DNA of 64,000 nt from Helianthus annuus (lineage: Eukaryota; Streptophyta; Magnoliopsida; Asterales; Asteraceae). The notes under the pieces were generated by a model. It was not told the origin of the DNA and searched no databases. It was given only the letters and a program-made list of their open reading frames with translations. Position numbers and translations under genes: made by a program. Below, one piece after another: positions 35,529-46,556 of this stretch (positions within the stretch are counted from its first letter, which is position 1; every line of letters begins with the position of its first letter). Where the stretch lies: contig NC_035433.2 of the NCBI RefSeq assembly GCF_002127325.2, positions 129,588,695 through 129,652,694 of the forward strand. Reading direction: 5' to 3'.

Positions 35529-38266
35529 CTAACCCAACCTAACCGATTGATACTCGAGAACACAAGACTTGTGATGTGCACAAAATGCAACATATAAATT
35601 ACATCAAATGTGGCATAAAACTAACCCTTTTTTAGTACTAATGTTGGAAAAAGTATGCTTTTCTCTTCCTTTTGTATTTTCAGGATTAAATGAGCTCAAA
35701 TGAACAAAAGAAGCAAAAAGGCAGCTAATTCTAACATAAATACAAGAAAAGGAACAAACGTGGCATGCCCGATTCCCCGACAGCATCTTCCCAAGCAAAA
35801 ACAAGAAGGTAGAAGGCTGAACACGCCCCGTGCTCAGCGAGCACGGGGCCGTGCCCATGTGTCAGCAGAAAAGACAAACTCATAGAAGCTTCTAGTGCTC
35901 ACCACAGGGCCGTGCCTAGTGGACAACGGGGGCGTGGTCAAACCTCCTGCAGACGCATTTATTGTAATTGCGAATTACAATTAATGAAGAGAGAGACAAA
36001 GTTGGACACGGGGTCGTGCCCAAAGGACACGGGGCCGTGCCCGAGCTGTTGTTCAGCCTATAAATAGGAGTGCTTGGAGCTCTTGCAACTCATCCCTTGG
36101 CACACCACCTCTCTCACACTTCATCCACCACCCACCACCATCACAACACCATCATCCACCACCATCATCCATTGTCCATCATAGAGTGTGTGAGTCGTCT
36201 CGGGATCCAAGATTGATCGTAAGAGTTCTTGACAATCAAAGGCCATGTTTGCCTAAGTCTCTTACATCACTTGGTGAAGACAAGTGTTTAGTGTAAAACT
36301 TTTTATTTTTAATCTTTTGCACTTTTTAATTGGTTTTGTATTAATGACTTTAATTACTAGTTTCTTATGTTGAAGGTGATTCTTCCTTATCGTTTGTCCG
36401 TGGTGTCTTGGCATTATTAACTGTCTATATAAAATAAAAGATTTTCACCATTCATATCTCCACAGTCTATATGGAGGTATGTTGGCTACCTGGTAGGGGG
36501 TTAAGGGAACGGTTTGGTAAGAGTCTTGCCATTGTTCAGTGTATAGATCCTGCAAAGGACCTGGGTCAAATTTAGTAGGACCTCCTTCAATACCCACCGG
36601 TATTGGATGGCGGGGGTCCAAACTCTTTGATCCCCTCATAAGTTAAACTATTATTAAAACTTTAACCCAACTACTTAGGACTGTATCCCTGCTGACTCAG
36701 ACTACTTAGCTGAGGGTAACGTCGCCTTCAAAAGAGGGGCCTACCACATTATGGATTAATAACTTAATTAATTATCTTTCAATAATCAGACCCTTTAGGA
36801 TTGTATCCTTGCTGACTCAAACTACTGGGTTGAGGGTAGCGTCGCCTTCAAAAGAGGGGCCTACTACAATAACTAAGATAATCTCTTCAAATAAGTGCAA
36901 AAGTGCGAAAATAATCAAAGGTTACATTACACACGAGTTGGATCCAAGTGATTCATCTTGTCTATCTGTTTTTTATTTTATTTTTATTTTCAGCATTTTA
37001 GTTAGTTTTATTTTCTTAGTTTAAAAACCTTTTTCCAACATTTTGATTTGATTAGACGTTGAGGATAAACCGGTACTAAAAGCTCGTGTGTCCTTGGACG
37101 ACCTCGGTATCTTACCAACACTATACTACGTCCACGATGGGTGCACTTGCCCATATGTGTGTTTAGTGTTAGTAAATATCGTGTTTTATAAATTTAAAAC
37201 TTGGCTAAAAAAGTGTAAAAGGGCTTAAAATATATACCTAAAATATATACACACCGACACACATCAACTTGAACTAAACCTTTGTTCTATTCTTTTCAAT
37301 CACTCAAATGACTTAAAGATTACAGTGGAAGATAACAACTATTTATACTAGCGGGCGGAAGATAACAACCTTTGTTCTATTCTTTTCAATCATTCAAATG
37401 ACTTAAAAGATTGCAGCGGAAGATAACAACTTTTTATACTAGCGGGCGGAAGATTAACAACCTTTGTTCTATTCTTTTCAATCATTAGAAAACCATTAAA
37501 ATTTTGAAAACCAAGAAAATTACTACTAACCAATCATTTTTTTTTAATTTTACTTTTCATTTCGTTTAATTATAAGGCTAGTATTTTAGACTTCCGCTGT
37601 GCTATTTGTGTATTTGATATTAATCTAGTCATGTACCTTATCCGGGCCTACCGGGAAATATCAGGATGTGACAAGAGGCAATCTAAGTCAGAGCCACCAT
37701 CCCCAACGAAGATTACATAAACCTCGTTTTTCAATCTAGCTCATTTATTCTATTTTTTTCTTTTGATAAAAAATTCTAACAATTTTAGCTTATAACGGCA
37801 TTTCTTACACTATTATTGACGGTTTCGGCTATTTAATAGATGAAAACCCACTAGTTGACCAACAATTAAGGTATTTTTAATATCAAAGGAACCTAAAAAC
37901 CGGGTTAAGCCTATTCACATATCTCAAGCTAAACACGAGTTTAACTTTATTCTCATATTATTATTATTTGAAACCCAAATATGCTCGACTTTGCTATCAT
38001 TTTCTGTATTCATTTTTGCAAACATCTAAAACAAGAACATTTTCAGATTTTTCAATTTTTTGGATTTTAGAATTTTCTATCTTTTTGTATTTTTCAAATT
38101 TTATGACTCGCGACTCTACTAACTAGACACTAAACGATAGTTTCTGATGTGTAGTAAAATACACATATTTGTCCCGTGTAAAGTGTATAATTTTTGTATA
38201 AGTTTTATTTGTTTTCATTTAGTTTAGTATTATATTATATTATTTTGTGTTTTTGGCAGGTCCTGG
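35529..38266 (+). repeat. Direct repeat copy 1 (interrupted by the solo LTR)
   Basis: Sequence CTAACCCAACCTAACCGATTG ... GGCAGGTCCTGG, without the solo LTR at 35,572-37,266 and one ACTTG, matches 48,022-48,983 at roughly 90% or more. It includes GGGAAATATCAGG(A/G)TGTGACA, like a gypsy LTR end, and TGATGTGTAGTAAAATAC, like an Athila LTR start, so it is probably debris of LTR elements. An 80-90-bp unit (CCTTTGTTCTATTCTTTTCA...) occurs three times here (~37,278-37,490) but only twice in copy 2. Confidence 0.8.
35572..37266 (+). mobile_element. Solo LTR of family E
   Basis: 1695 bp, TGATGTGCACAAAATGC to CCGACACACATCA, flanked by a perfect 5-bp duplication ACTTG (35,567-35,571 and 37,267-37,271). 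The paralogous sequence at 48,060-48,064 has a single ACTTG and no insert. It carries three GC-rich palindrome pairs (35,820-36,045), TATAAATA at 36,059-36,066 and the same diverged tandem repeat as LTR E. It arose by LTR-LTR recombination of a full insertion. Confidence 0.95.
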
Positions 38267-38513
38267 AGGGACGAATTTTGGAGCATTATTTGGCAAGGGT
38301 TGAAGCCTAGAGAATTATTGGGATTGAAGTGGAAGGTTAGAGATCAAGAATTAAACGGGTTCTATCTATTCGGTTCTTTCTTGTTTTCTTAGTTGTTTGT
38401 TTCTATGTCAATGAATTATGCTATTAAACCTTGTTTATTATTTTTGTTCTCTTGGTCCAACTATTGAAACATGAAGTTTGTTAAACACGGCAAAAGAAAT
38501 GAATCCATGGACC
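38267..38513 (+). other. Unassigned sequence between repeat copy 1 and MULE-A
   Basis: About 250 bp, non-coding. It may continue the LTR-like sequence of copy 1 (AGGGACGAATTTTGGAGC...), but no second copy exists here for comparison. Confidence 0.4.
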
Positions 38514-38938
38514 AATATTCGTTGAGTTTTTTTTTTTCCAAAATGGTGTGGGTGGAAAAAGTATTTACTAAAATGGTGTTGTATGAAAAATATTTACTAA
38601 AATAGAGTTTTAAAGATTTTATTTATTTCTCACTCCTAATCTTATTAGATAACTTCAATTCCCTTAAATAATATTTGATTTAATCATATATCATATAACT
38701 ATATTTTTTCATGAACCATAAATTAAACTTTTTTTTTACAAAACTTACTTTGACAAAAATACTTATTTTGAAGAACTGTTTTTAAACGTGTGATTATAAT
38801 CATTTCACTTATACCCTCTTGATTTTATAATTAATAAAAAAGGTCGTTAAAAATTAATTAAAAAAGTATGTTATTTTTATTTTTATAATATCAACAAATG
38901 AGGTAAGAATTAGATTCAAATTCAATAATTATTTCTTG

Positions 38939-39135
38939 TAGTGGCGGACTTATAGTGTTAATAGGGTTAGTACGGGCTACCCCTCAACCCCGTCTTCGTA
39001 GTGTAAAAATACCCCTTAACTCTATTTCCATAGTGTAAAAATACCACTCAACTCCGTTTCTTTTATATAAAGGATACCCGGATCCTAAAAAAAATTAGGA
39101 CACCCTTAACTTTTTAGGCTAGTTCCACCACTGAT
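38939..39135. mobile_element. MITE-like unit with short inverted ends
   Basis: Ends TAGTGGCGGACTTATAG and CTAGTTCCACCACTGA are imperfect inverted repeats. Inside is a two-fold ~37-bp tandem repeat (CGTAGTGTAAAAATACCCCTTAACTC / CATAGTGTAAAAATACCACTCAACTC style). No clear target duplication was found, so the type is open. Confidence 0.4.
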
Positions 39136-39469
39136 TTTTTGTGTTTGAACACTAAATAAACTAGTTTTCTTGTGGGTTACGGTTACAAAATATTTATCAA
39201 AAAAATGTGGCCTTAATATTTTAAATATTTTTTGTAGTAGTTAAACCATAAAGTATTGATCGTCGTGTATGTTTATGAATATACATATATCATTCTATAT
39301 GGATGGTAATTAGATAATAAATTACATTTAGTAAAACATTAAGGTTCATTCTTGTCGTCTTGAAAAGTTGTTATTGATTTGAGTATATTACCATATTTTG
39401 AAAATTCGTTAGCAAAATATTTTGGGTTTTTTTTTAAATACTATATTTATTAAATACATATTTAATAGG

Positions 39470-40748
39470 GAGTAAATTGCTAAAATCGTCCCTGACGTTT
39501 GTTCACATTTGCTAGATCCATCCAAAAAATGTTTTTTTCTCATAGGAACCACTGAGGTTTCATAAAAGTTGCTAAATCCATCCAAAATGACTAATACTCT
39601 AACAATACTAAGTTCATAGAGGGGTAATTTGGTCATTCTTTTAATTTATTTAATTTACCCTTTTTTTAACATGTAATTCACTCATTATTTTATTTATAAA
39701 GATGTACTTCTTAGAGTATTTTATATTGAAAATTTTATTTTTATCCATGTAATTTAACTAAAATACACATTTATTTATAACATTTGTTTATTTTTAAAAA
39801 CCATTCATATCAGATTCCTAATATAAATTTAAAATCAATTAAATAATATTTTTTCTACTCACAACAACATTAAAATATAAGATAAGAAATGAATAATGAA
39901 TAATAAACCATCAAATATTAGGGTGAAGGGGGTGCACACCTAATAGGTGAGTGCCCTCTCTTACGCCAAACCAATCCTCGTGTGCCACGTCAACTCCCCT
40001 CTTAAACTCCCCTAACACCCCCATTTGATGGCGCCACTCCCCTATTAGGTGAATTGGTTTTTTTTTAAAAAAAAAAAAAGAAAAGCTGTGATTGGTCCCC
40101 TCTCTCCTCTCTCCTCTCTCTCTCCTCCCCCCTCTTCGGCAGCCGCCCACCGTTCTATGCCCTCTCTCTCTTCACCGCTGGAGTTGGCGGTGCTTTGCCC
40201 GAGCGGGATTTGGTGTCACCGAAGGGGTTGCCCGAAGGCACCCCGTATGCCCTTAGAGTTTACTTTAATTACCTATGTAACTAGGGGTATGTTGATGAGT
40301 AGTCTAATGTAGATTGAAAATGAATAAAATGGATACGAGGAAGGTGATTGGGTGGCTTAATTTATAAAATCAGAGTTGATTTGTTTTCCACTATTTTATT
40401 TTTTATTGGGACACTATCAATATTATTTCAGTAATTTGGAAACAGAATATAGCTAAGGGTTTTTTTTTTCTTTTTTTTTTTTTGTTCAAAGTTACTTTGA
40501 AACATAAAATTTTGTACTCGTGTATAAAACTTTTAAATAATGAAAGGGTAAAAAAAGGGTAAATTAAATAAATTAAAAAAATGACTAAATTACCCCTCTA
40601 TCAACTTAGTATTGTTAAGAGTATTACTTATTTTGGATGGATTTAGCAACTTTTTTGAAATCTCAGTGGTTCCCATGAGGAAAAAACATTTTTTGGATGG
40701 ATCTAGCAAATATGAATAAACGTCAGGGACGATTTTAGCAATTTACTC
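39470..40748. mobile_element. MULE-B: non-autonomous Mutator-like element, 1.28 kb
   Basis: Terminal inverted repeats of ~200 bp (39,470-39,669 and ~40,550-40,748), over 90% identical by eye and starting GAGTAAATTGCTAAAATCGT. They are flanked by the perfect 9-bp duplication TTTAATAGG (39,461-39,469 and 40,749-40,757). Long inverted ends plus a 9-bp duplication are diagnostic of Mutator-like elements. No transposase; the interior holds a MITE and low-complexity CT-rich DNA (40,095-40,135). Confidence 0.92.
39921..40252. mobile_element. PIF/Harbinger-like MITE inside MULE-B
   Basis: 332 bp with imperfect 15-bp inverted ends, GGGTGAAGGGGGTGC and (reversed) GGGCATACGGGGTGC. It is flanked by TTA on both sides (39,918-39,920; 40,253-40,255), the target preferred by PIF/Harbinger elements. 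The inverted ends have several mismatches, so this is moderate evidence. The ORF over it (40,049-40,312) is not a gene. Confidence 0.5.
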
Positions 40749-40840
40749 TTTAATAGGGCATAACCTTTTTTAAAGACCGACATAAAATATTGCATAACTA
40801 AAATTAGTCGTATAAAGCAAGTATTTATTTATTTATATAA

Positions 40841-42463
40841 TCTTAAAGATAAAGGTCGGTGGCATAGCCAACGACAAAATTACAAAACTACCCCTAAAGA
40901 TTTTGACTTGACAAAAACAGTTTGTTTCGTCACACTTCATCCTTTTTCCTCTCTCTCTCTCTCTCTCTATTCCATTTCTATTTTAACAGTCTTTCTCTCT
41001 CCCTCTCCATCTACTTACTCCCCCATCATTTTCTCGTTCTCATATAAAAAAATTTGTCTTCATTACAAATGTTAGACATTTATAATTTTATTGTTAGCCA
41101 TGGTTGTCGTTGGTAATCACCAAACCACCACCGCCGCCGGTAATCATCGATTTCATATGCATGTTTTAGTTTCTGTGCGAACAAATAAACTCAGATTAAC
41201 TCCAAAATGTTTTATTTCACAATCTGCATGTTACAAAATATACACCAGAAAGTTTATAAAAAAAACGTTAACAAATAACGATTACATGATTACTTGAGAA
41301 TGATGAGTGATTTCATCCACAAGAGACTGTACAGATATATAAAACGACAGAGATCCGTACGGATGTTGAAGATCACCGATATCGTCATTATTGTCGGTGG
41401 TGTGAAGGTGAAATGGTGGCGGTGCTTTGGTAGGTTTGGAAGACAACTTCTCCATGTGGCGATGGCAAAAACAACAGCGATGGGGGAGGTCGTGTTGTCT
41501 CGGTTGATGGGGGTGGCTGTTGGCAATTTTTGGGTGATGGTTGTGGTTTTGTGGTGGTGGCAGAGACTAAGAAGACCAGTTTTGCTAGAAGATTTTGCAA
41601 ACCGGTTTCTTTTTGTTTTAGATGGTTTTGCACATTTATGCAGTGCCCTTCTTATTTTGACTTCTTACAAAAGCTACCCTCAAACTTATTATGGATATAT
41701 CTAACAAAGTGACACATATTTATAATTTTCACTCATGTAATTATCAAATAATGATAAACTAAGTTTAAGTTTAAACGACAAGCAAAAAAAGTAAATGAAT
41801 ACGCATTATGCATTTTTGTCATTAGGGTATTTATTAAATTTGAGTTAACCATTTAATTGCAGAATATATGTATTGTTTTCCATTTATTACAGAAGTTATG
41901 TATATCAATATCTAAACTACACATATAGTAATTATATACATACATGCTCAAAAAGTTTTAGTTTCTTTACGTATATGTCGCTATAAATTCATGTTTTCAT
42001 ATAATTTTTTTTTCTAGAAATGAGTTAGGTCAAATATAATGTGTTTTCAACGTAAACCTTAAAACTTCACATTTCGATATAATCTTTTTACCCGAAAACG
42101 AGTCTGGTAAAATATAATGCGTTTTCATGCTTATTTTTTTGTACGTTTTTTGTTGGTCTATGTTTGACATAAACGGGTCGGGTCAAATAGAATACATTTT
42201 CACTCGACGGTATAAATCCGAATTATAGTACGTTTTGACTCCGCTAAGTTTTAATACAAAGGTAAGGATGGTATAGCAGTTAGATGGAACACTCACTAAA
42301 CGAACCAACTCAGGTTCGATTCTGTTTATTTTGTAACCACGGTGTTTTAGATCGGATACATCGAAACACAGGTTTTTATATGGTTAACGCATCATATAAC
42401 ATGCCGCCAAATATAAACAACTAAGGCTTCGCCGCCGCAACGCGCGGCATGGTAACAATCTAG
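40841..42463 (+). mobile_element. Helitron-like non-autonomous element 1
   Basis: The 3' end is convincing: hairpin GCCGCCGCAACGCGCGGC (42,431-42,448, 5-bp stem), an 11-nt spacer, then CTAG followed by T (42,460-42,464). The 5' end is inferred from TCTTAAAGATAAAGGTCGGTG at 40,841, which resembles the start of the second copy at 42,469. There is no helicase or Rep ORF. The interior contains a (CT)n tract (~40,951-40,968), GTGG-rich DNA and a tRNA-like stretch (42,268-42,325). Confidence 0.55.
42268..42325 (+). other. tRNA-like / SINE-head-like sequence
   Basis: GTATAGCAGTTAGATGG resembles a polymerase III A box, and GGTTCGATTCT (42,313-42,323) a B box, about 25 bp further on. No cloverleaf with acceptor pairing is evident, so it is not called a tRNA gene. 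It could be a degenerate tRNA-derived SINE head carried in the Helitron-like element. Confidence 0.35.
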
Positions 42464-42468
42464 TATAA

Positions 42469-43106
42469 TCTTAAATTAAAAGGTCGGTGACCACTTTTCT
42501 CATTTTGATAAAATTCACTCCAACTTTTCTAAATTGACAAAAGTCATCCTTTAAATTTCTAACTTGATAAAAACCACCTTTCTACCTTACAAAAATGACC
42601 CTTCTACTTTTTAACTTTTCATAAAAAACTCTTATACTTTCTAACTTCTTATTTACCCTCAAACTTTTGATACGTAAACCATTCTACCCCCAAACTTTGC
42701 TATAATATCAAAGATAACCCTCTAACTTTGTAAATATTACTTTGACCCCATCAAATTTCCAAAGTTTCGAACTAACCCTAAAACTAATTTCTACGTTTTT
42801 ATTTCTATGGGCGTGTCGGTATAAATTCGAGTTCGTCTACGCTTTAACGTAACTTTTGTTAGAAAACGAGTCAGGTAAATTATAAAATGTTTTCTATGTT
42901 CGTTTTGAGTTGGACTACGTTTTCTGTCACTTTTATTTGAAAACACATCAGGTCAAATTTAGAACATTTTGATTTGACTGTATAAATTTGAGTTATCATA
43001 CGTTTTGACGTAAATTTAGTTCGAAACGAGTTTGATCGATTGTAGTCTATACATTATCATTTCGCGTACAATGCCGCCGCAACGCGCGGCAGGTAAAGAA
43101 AACTAG
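42469..43106 (+). mobile_element. Helitron-like non-autonomous element 2
   Basis: 3' end: hairpin GCCGCCGCAACGCGCGGC (43,073-43,090), a 12-nt spacer and CTAG|T (43,103-43,107). The hairpin is identical to that of element 1. The putative 5' end, TCTTAAATTAAAAGGTCGGTG, lies immediately after the 3' end of element 1, so the two are head to tail. The last ~300 bp of the two are related (GTCAAAT...AACATTTT / AATACATTTT and ACGTTTTGAC blocks). Non-coding. Confidence 0.55.
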
Positions 43107-43343
43107 TTTTTTTTTGTTTTCAAAGTAGGTTTTATAAAAATGAAAAAAAAAGAAAAAAAGAAAAAAGAAAGAAAGATAGGTTTATAATTATTGAATGAAT
43201 TTGAGTCATCCAATGAGATTGGGAGTGATAAAAAATTAAATTTTCACAAAACACTATTTTAGTAAATACTTTTTTTACAACACCATTTTGGTAAATATTT
43301 TTCCACCAACACTCTTTTTTATAAAAAAAACTCAATATTCATT

Positions 43344-43658
43344 GATATCTTGTAAAAAATACATATACAAAAATATTAAAAAAAATTAAGGTCGGTGCAA
43401 AGCCAAGCAACCATGCAGCTGAATCAGCACTTTTAGAAAACAACAAAATAGGGAAAACATCAAAGGGTCTAGTAACTTCTTCCTTCTTCATGACGACTGC
43501 ATTCAAATATTTTACGTATTCTCACCACACCATCACCTGCTTCATCTTCTTTCTTTCCTTAGCCCACAAGTTTCACATCACTTATTTATTGTGGGTCCTC
43601 CATCACATCATTTAACTCATCACCTTTTAATTTCTTTTTGTCGAGCAAAAGGACCATT
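43344..43658 (+). promoter_or_regulatory. Upstream region of the F-box gene
   Basis: About 315 bp between MULE-A and the start codon. It contains pyrimidine-rich stretches (TTCATCTTCTTTCTTTCC) typical of plant 5' leaders. I see no clear TATA box. Part of the proximal promoter may therefore be supplied by, or displaced by, MULE-A. Confidence 0.4.
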
Positions 43659-46380
43659 ATGGACCACGGGGGGTCCGGACCCTGTGCTTGTAGTTTACAA
43701 GACCCATTAGTCGTATGTGGCTCTGATATCATGTTGATGATATTGAGCCGGCTCGACGCACGCAGCTTGGCTTCCACACTTGGTGTTTCTCGTAGATGGC
43801 GTTCAGTTGCTTCCAGTGATATCATTTGGTCTAAAAAGGTATGCACGACCACGATTATTATTTTGTTATGATGATTATGCCTCTTTTTTTTTTTTTTTTT
43901 TTTTTTCACTTGATCATATCGAACTCTTCCTTTTTAGTTGTGTACAACATTTGATGGCTTGATTATGAAGATGCAAATGAAGGATTGATTACTAATATCT
44001 AATTTGAATTTTTAACTATAAAGGCGTGACTGACATGTGAACTTAGATATCACAAATAACACAACATGGCTTTGGACAAAGTTAAAAAAAAATCAACTAA
44101 TTAAAATTGACGCCTCCTCAACTATATTAGATGGTTTTCTTAATTTTCTATATAAAGAATAATGAGTATATATTTTTTTATAATTAATATATGATTGAGA
44201 CCATCTGCAACAACGAAAGGTCTGTAACGCCTATGTGGTTCTCATAGACAAAGGCCTCTCGTTAAATATATGGTGGGTTCTTGGTTTCTAGGGTATAAAG
44301 TTTGTTGTTTTGGACTTCCCAACATAAGGTATTTTTTTTTATTTTTTCCCTCTTAATTTTTATAATTTTTTTAATTTGTATTTATAAAACTAACAAAACG
44401 TTTGTAAATAATATATATATATATAGATAGAGGGAGAGGGAGGTGTTTTATAGGAAGAAAACTCTTTTTTTAAGTTGAAAAAACTCAAGAAAATTCTATG
44501 TAATATTTTTATTTTTCTAAAAAAACAGGGATATATATATATAGATAGAGAGAGAGAGAGAGGTGAAGTATAGGAAGAAAACTCTTTTTTTAAGTTGAAA
44601 AAACTCAAGAAAACTCTATGTAATATTTTTAATTTTTCTAAAAAAAACAGGGAAGGTAAAATACATATATTTGAATATTTTTATAAAAAAATGTAAAAAG
44701 TGCCTAGTTATTTTTTTAATGTTCAAAATCTGTATGTTACATTTTTTTGGATATGTATATTATATAACATAGAATTTTTAACATTTAAAAAAAAACTACC
44801 CGGTGCTTTTTGTTTTTTTTTTTTACAAAAATGTTCAAATGTATGTTACATTCCCTATTTTTTATAAAAAATGTTACGTAAGATTTTTACAAGGGATTCT
44901 TGAAGTTTTTTTTTAAACTCAAGTGGGTTTTCATTTTATCTTTCTCCTATACATATATCTTCGGATTGAATAATTTAGACAAGCCAGCCCAAAACCAATC
45001 AACCTACCAACAACCCTAAAAGAGTTCTAATGTTTAGATTATTGTCTTTCTATTGATTATTTTTTCCCCTTAATTATATAATATTTACATTATTATTCAA
45101 TATTTAAATATTATTAATAATATATTTTGTTCTTAGTTATACTATATTTATTTATACAATATTAAATACTAAATTAGTTATTAAAATAAATTAACCGTTT
45201 ATGAGGATTAAATAATGAAAACGTGGAAATGTAATGAGGTTTGTGTGATGAAATGGATTGCTTCAGAAAAGCCTATTGGACCAGACAGGTTCTTGAAAGT
45301 TTTTTAGTTTTAGATGTTTCAACTCTCCTGATGAAAGTTCAAAGGTCCATATAGCTTCTTATTGTATGACACAAGAAAAATTGAATGTTGCAGGAGTTGT
45401 AACATAATTTGTTGTTTGAATCATGTTAAAACATCATCTGTAGAAAATAATGCATAAAAAACATATTTCTATGTGTTTTTGTTGCTGATAGTGTGAAGAA
45501 CTATGGGCCGGAAAAGCTCATCTACCCCGCTTTCTTGAAACTGAGGGATTGTCACGGTTGTCTGCTTATTCGTTGTCCATTCAAGATGGCAAACGGGTAA
45601 CTGTTTAAAGTTATTTCTTAATCGTGTTAAGAGATATCTAAAGCTTTTTCTTCATCAGAACCGGATCATGAAGGAAGATCTTTGGGATCATGCTTGGGAG
45701 TTTCACTTCAGAGAGGCATGCAATTAGGTTTTCTAGTATTTATTCTCAAACGGGTCAAACAAAAAATAGATAAAAGGGGGGTTCGTGTTAAATGGGTCGA
45801 ACAGGTTAAAAGTCGCCAAATCTGGTTTTAATACATGTTATTGTAGCAGATAAGCGTCTTCTGGTAATTCAAATCCGTCATGACCTGACCTGGCTTGTTT
45901 TAACCCGTACTAAATTTGTGTTGACTGTGTTGACCTGTAACCCGACCCGCTCATCTTGCCAACTTTAATCTCGACTCGCCAATATCGTTCTCCCACGTGA
46001 TCATGTCAATGTTTAAGTTTAATTTTTATTTTTTAATTTAATTGCAGGATGCCCCAGAATACTGGCGCAATTTGGACCCATATTGGACAGGGGCAGAAGA
46101 TGCGCCAATGCACCGCTACTTCCATCCAGATGGCAGCCAAACGGCAGATTCTAGCGACCAGGTTTGGGGCGGCCACGAGTCCTGTTACTCCATTGTCACT
46201 AGTTTCTTAGCAGATGGAACAATCAGAGAACACTATGTGAGAATTAACCGTTGGCCGAAATTGCGCATATCTAGAAGAGAGGATTGGGGGTGGGAAATGT
46301 CGAACCGCCTCTATTGCTACTCGAGTGTTCCTGATGCGCATATGAAAGGCGGAACCGGTCCCTGTCTTCCAATCCTTTGA
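43659..46380 (+). CDS. F-box family protein (four exons)
   Basis: Exons 43,659-43,838, 45,492-45,596, 45,659-45,715 and 46,048-46,380 are all phase 0 and give 224 residues. Residues ~14-60 are an F-box-like domain (LVVCGSDIMLMILSRLDARS ... VSRRWRSVASSDIIW), which in this family binds SKP1 in SCF ubiquitin ligases. The rest (LWDHAWEFHFRE, HRYFHPDGSQ, EDWGWEMSNRLYCYSS) looks like a conserved substrate-side domain that I cannot name. Introns 1 and 2 are GT-AG; intron 3 appears to be GC-AG (AG|GCATGC ... TTGCAG|GAT). There are no stops or frameshifts. Intron 1 is 1.65 kb and repeat-rich; intron 2 is 62 bp. The substrate is unknown. The TTG codon 21 bases upstream is in frame, but the ATG is the sensible start. 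Confidence 0.85.
44411..44652 (+). repeat. ~120-bp tandem duplication in intron 1 of the F-box gene
   Basis: Units 44,411-44,530 and 44,531-44,652 each run from (TA)n-GATAGAG through GAAGAAAACTCTTTTTTTAAG to AAAACAGGG, with few differences. Recent duplication; no coding. Confidence 0.9.
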
Positions 46381-46556
46381 TTTGGGTTTCCGGTTTTTGT
46401 ACTAGTAATGTTGTGTTAGAATTTTATCTGTTTTTTAGTATGTTCTTTTGGTTTATGAAAGCAGAATTTAATTGTTTGAAGGTGGGACTGACCTATTTTC
46501 CGGTTCTAAAATTAATATTATATACAGATATTTTAACTTCTCGGATTGTATTTAAT
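46381..46556 (+). other. 3' flank / untranslated region of the F-box gene
   Basis: T-rich sequence following the stop, as in plant 3' UTRs. It ends where LTR G begins. Confidence 0.45.

Larger units (their letters stand above)
38524..43333. mobile_element. MULE-A: non-autonomous Mutator-like element, 4.8 kb, with nested insertions
   Basis: Terminal inverted repeats of ~160-180 bp: left 38,524-38,685 and right ~43,160-43,333, both opening GAGTTTTTTTT on their own strand and sharing ACTAAAATGGTGTTGTA-like blocks, at an estimated 75-80% identity. The flanks AATATTCGTT (38,514-38,523) and AATATTCATT (43,334-43,343) form a ~10-bp duplication with one mismatch, as expected for Mutator-type transposition. 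No transposase ORF is visible. Inside lie a MITE-like unit, MULE-B and two Helitron-like segments. It ends ~325 bp upstream of the F-box start codon. Confidence 0.75.

Noticed and set aside
40049..41704. ORFs at 40,049-40,312 and 41,294-41,704
   Set aside because: Low-complexity Ser/Pro or Val/Trp-rich translations of CT- and GTGG-rich DNA inside MULE-B and a Helitron-like unit; no start context or homology motif.
42268..42325. True tRNA gene
   Set aside because: A and B box resemblance only; no acceptor stem or cloverleaf pairing found by eye.
43659..46380. Capture of the F-box gene by a Helitron or LTR element
   Set aside because: No Helitron 3' end follows the gene, introns are retained, and the flanking direct repeats lack primer site, polypurine tract and target duplication.
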